Assembly (NCBI RefSeq): GCF_014839805.1
Contig: NC_051131.1
Location: 9,102,913 to 9,166,912 of the forward strand
Origin: Manduca sexta
Lineage: Eukaryota; Arthropoda; Insecta; Lepidoptera; Sphingidae
DNA: 64,000 nt
Direction of reading: 5' to 3'
Position 1 is the first letter of the stretch. Each line of letters starts with the position of its first letter. The notes below the pieces were generated by a model. The model was not told the origin of the DNA and made no database searches. It worked only from the letters and a program-made list of their open reading frames with translations. Of this stretch, positions 23,501-33,999 are shown piece after piece. The position numbers and the translations under genes are program-made.

Positions 23501-25610
23501 AAATTCCATGAATTTATTAATTATCTATATTACTGTAAATATATATTTATACGTGCGTAATTACTGTAATTAAAGCATGACATAATAAGTTTTTCGTCAT
23601 ATTAATTAAATAATATACCTACTTATTGCATAATTTATCAATGTTGTGATTCCCGTAGTCGCTTAATTTTCCGATGGTTGTACGGAAAACTATGACGTAT
23701 TTTTCAGATAGATGCTTTTATTAATTTTAATCTTAATTAGTGTGATTTCGTATAGCCAGCCATAAAAGTGGCTGTACGAATACAAAATCTCAAATGGCCT
23801 AATTAATTTAAATTTAACTTTTTTTTAATTGTGTGGAGTAAAGTATACCCCTGTATGTTTTGTTATTGTGACAAAAAATGTTGATAGGAACAAAAAGTAA
23901 GTAGCTAGTGAAAGGCTGGTAGGTTAGCTAGGTTAGGGCTCATGTCCTCGCCGGTGAGGATCGCGACGCGTTACCCTTCTATTTCCCCCTACTTGCCAGC
24001 CCGAACTGGTTACTTCGGTTTGTACCTTGTCTTTTGTATAAATTTTATCCCTAATTTAAAATGTCCATAGTTATATAAGTAATTTTAATAGTTGTTTAGA
24101 AATAATAATTATTCTTATTCTTTGTTTTGACGTATCATAAGTGCAACTTTGTTCGCCTACGTGATAAATAAAGTATTTTATTTTTTTATTTATTTTTAAA
24201 AAAACGTGTACCGGCAATTTGAGTTTTTAAATTTCTTCACCTATATTTGTGGATGACTGTACATATGAGGGATTCAAATACATTTCCAAAGTTGAAACTC
24301 AAATTCGCTTGCAGTTTATTACTTACAATTCATAAGTATTCGATGTATGAACGACGGTATAAAACTGACCCTTTATATGCGGGCCGGTAAGCACTACTCG
24401 TATTTGGTCGGTTGTTGTTTGCAAGTCGGGATTAAGGCTAACTGAGTTCTACATTGTCATGTTAGTATACGTTTAATCTTAAGTTATCAGTTGCTTCAGA
24501 AAGTTTCGAAGTAACTTATCTTCACTTAACAACAAAATTTCTTGAAAATAACACTCTACAATATGTTACTCAAACCGTAGATGTTAAATAAAAAGTATTT
24601 AAATTTTGAACAAAATAAATATCAATTAAAAGTAAATTTTAATTTTACATGCTCTAATGTTACTACTACTCTTAGAAAATTTATCGCTGCAGCAACATCA
24701 TACTTCCACTCAGAAATACATTCACGAGCATATACACAAAATCGCATTAAACAAAAAAAATAATAATTGAAAAGTCAGAAATTGAAAACAAGCGTTTTTG
24801 GCGACCATATTTATTATACACGAATGTTAGTTGGCACAATGTTACCAGAGGTAAAGACGACTATTTAGTTATATTTATTAACGCAATGTCAAAATAGTAC
24901 CCTATATACATGTTTTATCATACTTATAATTTGTCATTTTTCCACAAAGAATGATAAGATTAAGGAATAGGCAATGTTGCAGGGGAAGAAGGCTTCTCTC
25001 ACAACCGGTTCGGGCAATAAAATTATACTCCCGTGGCTGCCATTTGCAATCCAATTAATTTACTCATTAAATCTGAGATTGTAATATCAGATACAACGTT
25101 TAGTAATATTTTTTTAGACACAACGCATCTTAAAATTTATGTATTCGGTATAATCTCGATAATAAATAGTTTTGTAATAGATTCGATTAATACAGAGATA
25201 ACGAAGTGATCTAGACGATGACGTATACTTCTGTTCGTAGATTTTGCAGGGCTTTACTACCCAACGACGCAAGGACAGATAATGTATGCATATAATAGGT
25301 AAACGATACTATCATATTAATAACATTTTGACATCTTAGAAACTAATAAAACTTTCTTTTTACTAATACCTTCTTGATAAAATTTTAGTAAAGTTTTGTG
25401 GGAAAAAGTATTTTAGAAAAGGAATTTTTATATTGTCGTAGTTTTAGGTTTATTCAAAAACTAAAAGTTCCTATATCATTATTTCGATACATAGCGCTAC
25501 CTATTTAAGAAATTAGATAGAAAAAAATATTATTCCCCACGAACGCCAGTTACTGGTATAAAATGTCTATGTGTTAATCTAGAACGTAGTCTATGTCTGT
25601 CCCAAATTTA

Positions 25611-25682
25611 ATCAAATATTTTCTCTCTAAACTTACAAATTTCTCAAAATCAAATATTCTCTCTAAACTTATCTACGAATTT
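25611..25682 (+). repeat. Short tandem duplication, period about 38 bp
   Basis: ATCAAATATTTTCTCTCTAA at 25611 recurs as ATCAAATATTCTCTCTAA at 25649. Both continue ACTTA. Confidence 0.8.
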
Positions 25683-25849
25683 GTAATATTATAAGTATAA
25701 ATGCATGAGTATGGAGTAAGATAGTATCTAAATAATCAACTGTAACGAATTTATCGACTAAGCCATTATACAAGAATATTTATAAAACATTTTAAACACA
25801 AACGAAACACGGACCACAGAATAAAAATCAAAAAGAAAGCGATAATTTG

Positions 25850-26110
25850 ACCAATCATAACCAGTTGGGCGGCCATTGGAGAAGTCGATGTCAACTGCGA
25901 AACAGGTCCCACAAGTTGGAATAACACTAGAACATGCGCCCAATACGGTAAACACCATTTCACCTATCCTTTGTGTTCTCACGGTCTACCCAATTCAACA
26001 GAATGTGACAGACTTATCTCTTATTTTCAACACAAAGTTACGTCATCCTATAATTGCAATCGATGTAGGTTTCAAGTTTTTGTGCTGCCATTCTGTGAAT
26101 GAGGCATAAT
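25850..26110. other. GC-balanced island with open frames in three phases
   Basis: A + frame of 77 codons (MEKSMSTAKQVPQVGITLEH...) and two minus frames of 65 and 74 codons overlap. One minus frame encodes a hydrophobic run (QLVMIGQIIAFFLIFILWSV) that could be a membrane helix. No family is recognised and no clear splice sites delimit it. It may be a decayed coding fragment or non-coding conserved DNA. Confidence 0.25.
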
Positions 26111-28200
26111 ATATGTTTATTCTTTTTTAACAAGGGTTTACTAGAGAAAGGAAAAAACATTATTTAAATAAAAAGTATATATTTCATAATCTAATAATAA
26201 GATAATAAATCCGTATTTGGAGTTTCCTTTGAGGTATAAAATATACTGGTGTAAAGATAATATATATATTATTATTTATGTATTTAAACTACTTATTCTA
26301 ATTACTAATCTACATCTTACTAAACCTACATCTGAAGCAAAAAGGATCTTCAACCGCTTAACCTTTACATTTATCACACGTAGGTACAGCAATAAAAAAT
26401 AGTACATTCAGAAACATTTTAATATCTTAACAATACGCTTAAGTTACATACTTCAGAAGTACTACTTTATATGGATTCTATTAAAATTACCCTATCAATT
26501 ACGGAAGAGGTATCGTATGGCATTCAAGAATGGTTTTGTTACGTGCATTATGTCCAGTATTGGCATAATCATTTCAATAACTGCTTATTACGGCTTAAAC
26601 CTTTGTTTGGAATGTTCTTATGAGATCATCGATAAGTGCAAATCTGACATTTATTGCTTACGACTTAATATGCGGTATATCCGCAGTCACGATTTTTTTT
26701 ATATATAATTGAAGATTTTCTTCTTTACAAGGTTTTTAAACCGATAAATCTATAAATTAACATATTTAATCGAATTATATGTCTTTTTGTAATTTCGAAA
26801 TATAGATCTAAATTTGATTTGATATTTTTGTCCGTTTATCTGGGTTAATACTTGAAATAGTCAAGTCAATTCTGTAATTTCAGTACTTTCATTGACTGAA
26901 ACATATTTTTAGGAGACTAATCTGAACTACATTTTATCATAGAAATATATTAACATGCGAGCAAAGTCACGTGCAAATCTACTATTATATTATAATAAAT
27001 ATTTAGATATACACTAAAAATTTTATTATAAGAGTAGATTAGGGTCGGATGTTTTAATATGGATTTATAATTATAATATCACAGAATTTTTATTTCATCC
27101 GGATTTATATACAGGAATGTTAAGAAAGAAATAACATCATCAAACCTATACAACAAGAAGAGATGTTTTTTTTATTCCAAATACTCGAATCGCAACAACC
27201 CCAATTTATCGTCGAGTTTTTTATGTCGACCACGTGACACGAAGATAAATCTACATATCCGTGGAGCACTTTATTTCCGGGACAAGTCGTTCTGTCGCCG
27301 AGCAAATTTTCCGAGATAAATTGCTTTATTACCATAAAATAGCCGTTAATGTTGCTCTTCCAAGTGCTGAACTACATATTTAGGACTCCGACACGTGCCC
27401 GGTTACGATAATGTTTCCGTAAGCAAACTGCGCTTAAGTAACCTTCAAGATATGATTAACCGTTTAATATGACATGGCTATTAATCAGTCTTTTAGAATG
27501 ATTCAGTATCTTCAAAGGCTCCGATGTTTATACCTATATATCCACAATAATACCACAATTAAAGTCTGTCAACATCGTTTTATAAACCATTGTTTGTATA
27601 GTAAACCTTTATTATGTTTATTTGTTTTTTTCCACGCGTTATAATGGTGCCTTGTTGCTGCGTGCTACTCTAACCCCTTGCTTATAATAGTAACAATATT
27701 TCCTATGAATAAGTGTTGGAAGAGAGCATAGCCAGGGAAAAGAACTTGAAAATAAAAGGAAATAGATTAGGAACATCGATAATAGTTACAGTGTTTTAAA
27801 TATTACTAAAAACGTTTTATAATTATTCTCAAAGAAAATTTACGTACCATATATAAAATGTTTAGAAATTCACCTACATTTATTAATTTATGTCTCAACG
27901 ACACCAAGGCGATCTCGGTTCGTAAAGCAACTTAGCTCACGTTTCGCCGAAAGTAGTTTTGCACAATGTTGCCAACATTATACGTAATTATTGTAATGAT
28001 TATGGGGTAAACCGCAACAATAAAAGCGAGGGAGACTCGAACAATTGACATGATGAACAAGAGGAAAAAATGCACACATTGTGATCACTTTTACGTATTT
28101 TTATATACGCAATGACTTCAAGTAATAAATTCATGATAACATTATTTTTTATGTTGATATTATCATTTTTCATAAAATATAAATAAATTTAAATTTAATA
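26111..28200. other. No recognisable gene
   Basis: AT-rich. A balanced island at about 27170-27440 includes GACCACGTGACACGAAG and ATTACCATAAAATAGCCG, motifs of the kind found in developmental enhancers. Short frames here show no coding features. Confidence 0.35.
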
Positions 28201-28207
28201 CGCCGCC

Positions 28208-28480
28208 GACTGCCTCGGTGGCGTAGTTGTATTGCATGCCCGGTACAATAGCGCTCTGAGGTCCTGGGTTCGAATCCCGGGTCGGGCAAAGTGATATTTG
28301 GGATTTTCTGCTCAGTATCAGCCCGCAGTCTGGAATTTGTGCCCCATATGGCCATAGGCTCGCCCCCTATCACATCATGGGACGGAAAATACCTGGCGAA
28401 AAGTGGGTGCCCTAGTTGCGCCTCTGCATACCCCCTTCGGGGATAAATGCGTGATGTTATGCATCTATGTATGTAAATAA
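28208..28480 (+). mobile_element. tRNA-headed SINE, body type 2, near full length
   Basis: Starts GACTGCCTCGGTGGCGTAGT (box A region) with box B GGTTCGAATCCCGG at 28267. The body holds GCTCAGTATCAGCCCGCAGT, CGCCCCCTATCACATCATGG and CCCTTCGGGGATAAATGCGT, and ends at GTGATGTTATGCATC with a short TATG-like tail. It is the best preserved copy in the window. Confidence 0.88.
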
Positions 28481-28489
28481 CTTTAATAT

Positions 28490-29180
28490 TTTTCATATAA
28501 ACGTGAGGGCTTGATTCACAACTTATGAGTAAATGTTACTCGTCATAAAATGTATAAACCGACCAAATACAAAAGTCACACTCTGATCTATGCGCCCAAG
28601 TAAATGATGTTAAAATAAGTACTATCTAGGTTATCTGTTTAATACGATACCTGTCAAATAAAATATACTTGAAGCTTGTGAAACAGGCTCTAAGTTTTAT
28701 ATAATTTAGGTTGTGAAGTATAATGTGTAGGAACTTAGTCAAAGCGGTTGTGATAACTATACAGTTTCCATGCATAAACTGCTATCTTGAATAACAGGCA
28801 TGTCTCGCATTCGTTTTAAAATTGGCAAATATTTATTATACATTTTTAAATACAATTTCAGCGGCTTATCATCTGAAGGATGAATAGATTACTCTATTTA
28901 AAATGAAAGTAGAAGATGCCTTTATAAACCTAGTAATAAAGAATTTGTTACACTTATTGCCGTAAGGAGTTTATACATTTATTAACATAATTTAATAATT
29001 CCCAGTTAAGTATCTAGGCTAACACATACTCAAGTTTCCGATGCGATTGTTTATCATTGGGAAGATATTAAGTTTAAAACAGTTTAGTAAAAATATATCA
29101 AAATTATAGTAACTCATCGCGCATAACATCTTCTTACTATAATTGCTATACGCTTACTTCAAATGAAACTAAACATTTCA
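28490..29180. other. No recognisable gene
   Basis: AT-rich. AACCGACCAAATAC at about 28557 is the exact complement of GTATTTGGTCGGTT at about 24397, perhaps inverted remnants of one repeat. Confidence 0.3.
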
Positions 29181-29187
29181 CACACAC

Positions 29188-29407
29188 ACCCGAGGGGTAG
29201 GCAGAGGCGCAACTGATACACCCAGTTTCTGCCGTGTATATTCCGGCCAATGATGTGATAGGGGGCAGGTCTATTGCTATCTTAGGCATAAATTCCAAAC
29301 TTCGGGCTGATACTGAGTAAAAAACCCAATATCATTTTGGTCAAGATCGAACCCGAGACCCCAGCACCGCAGTCGTATCGTAATACAACTACGCCACTAA
29401 GGCAGTC
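29188..29407 (-). mobile_element. tRNA-headed SINE, body type 2
   Basis: Complement of the 28208 family: CGAGGGGTAGGCAGAGGCGC, CCAATGATGTGATAGGGGGC, TTCGGGCTGATACTGAG, a decayed box B, and the head end ACTACGCCACTAAGGCAGTC at 29407. Confidence 0.85.
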
Positions 29408-29510
29408 TCCTAGACATTTATTTTGTTTAGTAACCGAGATGCATTAGGTATACTCTGGTATACCGTTTCCCATCATTCTAGACTTATTTGTGGGTCCATC
29501 AGTAGCGAGT

Positions 29511-29815
29511 GTTTTTTTTTATTGCTTTGAATGACGAGACGAACTTGCCTTTCAGCTAATGGTAAGCAATACGACCGCCCATGAACAGCAGAAACACTAT
29601 TCCACACTTTCAATTACAAAGTATTGTCCACTGCGCTCACCATACCGAGACATGAGGTGTAAAGTCTTACTATGTCCAGTAGTTACACTGGCTACAATGT
29701 CCTGCAAACCGGAACACAACATTGACTACACACTGCTGCTTGGCGACAGAAATAGACATTACGGCAGTATCTACCCAGGCAGACTCTCACATATGAGAGA
29801 CCTATCATCAGTAGT
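29511..29815 (+). mobile_element. Interspersed repeat family C, copy 1
   Basis: Shares with 39571-39850 the order T-run, GCTTTGAATGACGAGACGA, ATGGTAAGC(A/G)ATACGACCG, AAACCGGAACACAAC, AGAAATAGACATT and CATATGAGAGACCTA. There is no tRNA-like promoter. The copy-to-copy identity and defined ends suggest a SINE- or MITE-like element. The 87-codon frame is an accident. Confidence 0.75.
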
Positions 29816-30120
29816 TTGTTAGTTACCAATCAACCATACACCTGGTGTGCTCGTGCAATCCAAATGTCAGTAAGGACGTGCCACCCATCATGAATTCATG
29901 CGGCTGAACGACAGTCCTGCACTTGGCAGTCATTGCATTTAGCTCGCGAGGCTGCCGCACAAGGCAAGGTTACATGTGTCGCGAATTTCTAAATAAATTG
30001 GTAGAGTTTGGTCGAAATTCGTATTACTGATCAAACTGAGACTTGATTTTATCTGCTTTTTATCCCATCATAAAACTTAAAGAAGTTCTTATGACGATGT
30101 CCATACCTAAATCATTACAT

Positions 30121-30397
30121 CAGTGTTTCCCAACGTGGGGCCCACGCCCCACAGGGGGGCAATTTGATAGTTAAGGGGGGCAATTTAGACAGAACTTTCA
30201 GTTTTTCATTATATGTTTTGAAATTTTACTTACGATGCTTTGATAACAATTTCACAGTGATTTCTTCTTAAAATTTATCATTTATATTTCTAAAGGGAAC
30301 AAAACAATGTTTAAAGGTTAAAAGTTATGTATGGGGGGCATACAAATTTCAGAAATGTTAAGGTGTGGCCTGGCCTAAAAAAATTTGGGAAACACTG
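30121..30397 (+). mobile_element. hAT-type MITE, 277 bp
   Basis: Terminal inverted repeats CAGTGTTTCCCAA and TTTGGGAAACACTG. The flanking octamers CATTACAT (30113-30120) and CATTAAAT (30398-30405) match at 7 of 8 positions, which fits a hAT target duplication. The interior has G-rich runs (CCCACAGGGGGGCAATTTG, GGGGGGCATAC) and no coding capacity. It is a different family from M1. Confidence 0.85.
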
Positions 30398-30399
30398 CA

Positions 30400-33300
30400 T
30401 TAAATAGTCATGTATTATCCTTTTTCTGCTGAAAACCTACAAACCTAGTAAGAGTATGGAGTTTTGTCTACCCGATAACTATATTTCCAAGTGTATATCA
30501 ACCCTCTTTGGTAGACCATGACCGAAGTGCCCTACACCTCAACTGCTGCTCAGTTTCCAGGTCATTAACCTCGCACATCGTTTCCGCACATATACTTTGC
30601 TTTGACATTTATCTTTATACTTTTTGCGAGCATTCCTAACTGTTGTTATTGAAAACGTGGCGTGAGAACATGCAAAACATAGCGTCGTAGAAAAGTAGGT
30701 GTATAGGTAACCAGCATTATGACAGTTAATCAAAGAGGTATAAGGAACAAGAAGAGCGGAAATATTTGACTGGAATTTTAAGAAACTAAGTTTAAGTTAC
30801 TTTTCACGTAGTAACAGTTTTATGCGATTTTAATTTTTGGCAAAACATTTAACTTAATAATAATATTTAATAATGGATTTCTTTAATGTTTACATTTAGG
30901 ACGTGGATGTTATATTATTAAGACAATACAATAAATGTCCCAAATAGATCTCATGAGACAATTTTGTGGATAGACTGGAATTTCTAAAACAAGACCAATA
31001 ACAGCTTCATTAATTTTACACAAACGGGGCCTCGTGTAAACAACATTCCATAAATACGGTAGTGAGTCCAATAACCACGTAGGCTGAGATCCACATGGAG
31101 CCAGGCCTGCGCCTGCACAGCTTACAGAGCGCTGTACGTGCGCGTCACGCAACTCGCGCCCCGAGCATCACCATTATAATTTTGAAGCCCGATCAACATA
31201 CGAGTAAAAATGATGGTTCATAAATTTATTAGATATATTGTCCGCCGCCAGCCCCGGGCTCGCATTATATAAAATATTTCAAGAATTAACCATTATCATA
31301 CCAAGGATACTTTACGCGGTACAAAACTGCACTGCAATCACTTGTGAAATACTGGTGACAACTTAGCTGGCTATTGCATTTTATTACTTGAAGTATTACG
31401 ATTTAGTTGTATTTGCTACTTTGAATATTACAAAGTAGCGTGACCGTTTACGTAACTTAATCATGCGCAAACAAGAATAAAAAACTATTGGTTTTGTCCG
31501 GGCTTTAGATACTGGAAAGTTTTGAGAAATAAGATACTTTGGAACACCTATTTTCGAGAATATCCAGGAAATTCTAAATAGTTTTATAATGATTTTTTAT
31601 GTTGACGCGAATGTTAGACATTAAAATAAAACTATTTTGCAGATTTTATCGCGGTTTATATATTATAATTTTCTCCCAACATTTCTAAGACTGCAGCCTT
31701 CGTTGTCCGCTGTGTGGGCGTTAAACTAAAATAAGCGAGTGTTAACCTAAAATAATGTTTGTCTAGTACAATAAATATTAGGATGTTTTCTAGGCAACGC
31801 ATAACTAAGGCATCGTGAGATTATATATGTAATTTCCAGATACAATTCTTCGATTCTTAATCAAGATATTGTATCCAATAAAGCTACGATGGTAGGTTTA
31901 CATACCTATAATGTGCCATGTTTCACATTAATTCAGAATATTAACTATATTATAATATATACACCAACGACTTCGCAACATCACATAATTACTATAATTT
32001 TATTATAATTTTCTTATAATAACAGCGATAAAGATGCGCGAAATAACATTTTTAACGATAATGTGTACAGATTTATAAATATAAAAAAAGAGTATTGAGA
32101 AACACCGCCATATTTAATAGTGTTTAATTTAATTTACAATAAGTACTTATTTTATGCAGCCGGCGATCGTGAAAAGATCATTAAGCTGGTGAGCAATTAT
32201 AATGTAAACATCTGCATCCACAGAAACGATCACGGAAATCCTGAGGCCTCTCCGCGCACCTAATCAACGGTGATTCATCTAAAGAAACAAAAATTAATTA
32301 TATAGTAGTGCTCTCAAATCTTATCCGAAATTGTGCTTTTAATTACAACCTGCGCATCGTGATTTATTGTGGAAACACGTGTATGTTTGATTTATGAAAT
32401 CTTAACGAAAAAAACTTAACGATTTTCTATACATGATAATGATTTTTAATGTACTGTTTAAATAATCATCATTCATAGGCCAATTAAAAACTAACATGTC
32501 GCTATATAAATTCAAAGATTCTAGTTGCAGGGTGGAACGCGTGAAAGCGGACACCTTTCCTATAACTAGCCTTAATTAGAACACTGTAATTATGTCCTTT
32601 GCCGCAATTGTTCGATTGAAATTATCGTTCTTGATTACAGGGCAGGTCGTTTTCAAAATCCATAGTAGAGAATTCTTGATCGGGTAAATTATCCGTTTGG
32701 AATGAAAAGCTGAAACTTAATTGTTATACGGTATTAAATATTTGATCAAATAACACCTGAAATAAGCTTCAGCCTGCAATGAGTCCGATGTAATAGGTTG
32801 ATAATTATAGACGCTCGTTATAGGACAAAATTACTCGAAGCCGTGCGGTTGTACGCACTAGTCTTAAAACATGGATAACTTTTTAATTGAGACTATTCAT
32901 ATGTGTTAATCTAATTGTGGAATAATTAGACAAATTTGGGAGAATTAGTTTACATATTTCTACTTCTTTCTGTGTTTCGTTTATATTTAAATGTGGGTTA
33001 TATAAATGAATAGTAATAAAGTCTACCTATATGTAATGAAAAAATATTGCAAGGAATTTCGCGACAGTAATTCCATCTTTGAAATCCCTATACTGGTAGA
33101 GTATCTGACACATTACACATGAATAGCAGTGAACAGTCTATATTATGTAACTAAAAATATTTAATGGAATTTTTGACTGTAATTCAATATTTGCAATCTT
33201 GATACTGGTGGAGTATCGGATACGTTTTTTCTGAATAAGACCATTATATACGAAATTATAAAATTCTCGACGTAGTTACATGTTATGGCAATTGCTGGAC

Positions 33301-33720
33301 ATGAAGTAACCTAAGCTGGCCTAAGAACGACCGACAACACAAACCTTTGCTGTTAAATAAAATATCGACTTTAAGTACACACTAGTATGGTAGTGTTCCC
33401 ATTAGAGTCATTAGCCATGCTCAAATAAAGAAACCAAATTGTACAGGCTGGCGATTGTATTGGACTGATTGTTTGAGTAATATATTTTATGTTAGAATTA
33501 TTTTTTCATTTACAATATTATAAGAATTACATAGAGTATCCATCATGTAATAAATAAAACTGATTGACAATGGTAAAACAATTTTTGGAGGCTGCTAAGT
33601 CTTCAAAACGTCAGCAACACATTATAATACAATTAACCGCGATATAATCCGAAAAATAGTTTTATTTTAATGTCGAACATTCGTGTAAACACAAGAAATC
33701 ATTACTGATTAACACGATGA
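30400..33720. other. No recognisable gene; possible regulatory islands
   Basis: Balanced islands at about 31020-31180 and 32155-32280 (ATGCAGCCGGCGATCGTGAA) in AT-rich DNA resemble conserved non-coding elements. No splice-delimited frames were seen. Confidence 0.35.
33051..33225 (+). repeat. Diverged tandem duplication, period about 113 bp
   Basis: AAGGAATTTCGCGACAGTAA with CTATACTGGTAGAGTATC is echoed by ATGGAATTTTTGACTGTAAT with TTGATACTGGTGGAGTATC about 113 bases later. Confidence 0.75.
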
Positions 33721-33732
33721 ATCAGTCTATAG

Positions 33733-33895
33733 CAGTGGCGAAAGTTGATTTTTTCCGAAAGGGAACTCAACACAACATATAGGTACTAATATTCACAAAT
33801 ACGGTCTGCAAATCGTTCTAACGAATTAGATTCTACATAAACTCTACATAAAGGGAAGCCAGCAGAAATCTGGTTTTTTGGACCCTTCGCCACTG
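33733..33895 (+). mobile_element. hAT-like MITE (family M1), 163 bp
   Basis: Begins CAGTGGCGAAAGTTG and ends CCCTTCGCCACTG, giving a perfect 10-bp terminal inverted repeat (CAGTGGCGAA). The interior holds ACGGTCTGCAAATCGTTC and GGGAAGCCAGCAG, shared with the 13012 and 36909 copies. The flanking octamers do not match. Confidence 0.8.
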
Positions 33896-33903
33896 ATCCA
33901 AAG

Positions 33904-33979
33904 ACCATACCATCGGGTATACCTATACCATCGGTATACCTATACCTATACCATCGGTATAGGTATACCCGATGGTATG
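33904..33979. repeat. 76-bp inverted repeat with 25-bp perfect arms
   Basis: CCATACCATCGGGTATACCT (continuing ATACC) at 33904-33928 is exactly complemented at 33955-33979. The centre also repeats the TATACC and CATCGG words. It starts 8 bases after the MITE ending at 33895. Confidence 0.9.
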
Positions 33980-33999
33980 GATGTGTTGCGAGGTCACAA

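Larger units (their letters stand above)
22000..25600. other. No recognisable gene
   Basis: AT-rich DNA apart from the repeat fragments listed separately. A GC-rich patch at about 23925-24010 (CTCGCCGGTGAGGATCGCGA) followed by an A/T-rich end near 24165-24205 could be another retroelement tail. Confidence 0.35.

Noticed and set aside
28170..28496. 108-codon minus-strand frame
   Set aside because: Antisense to the best preserved SINE copy. Peptides like 'LPDPGFEPRTS' are typical SINE read-through.
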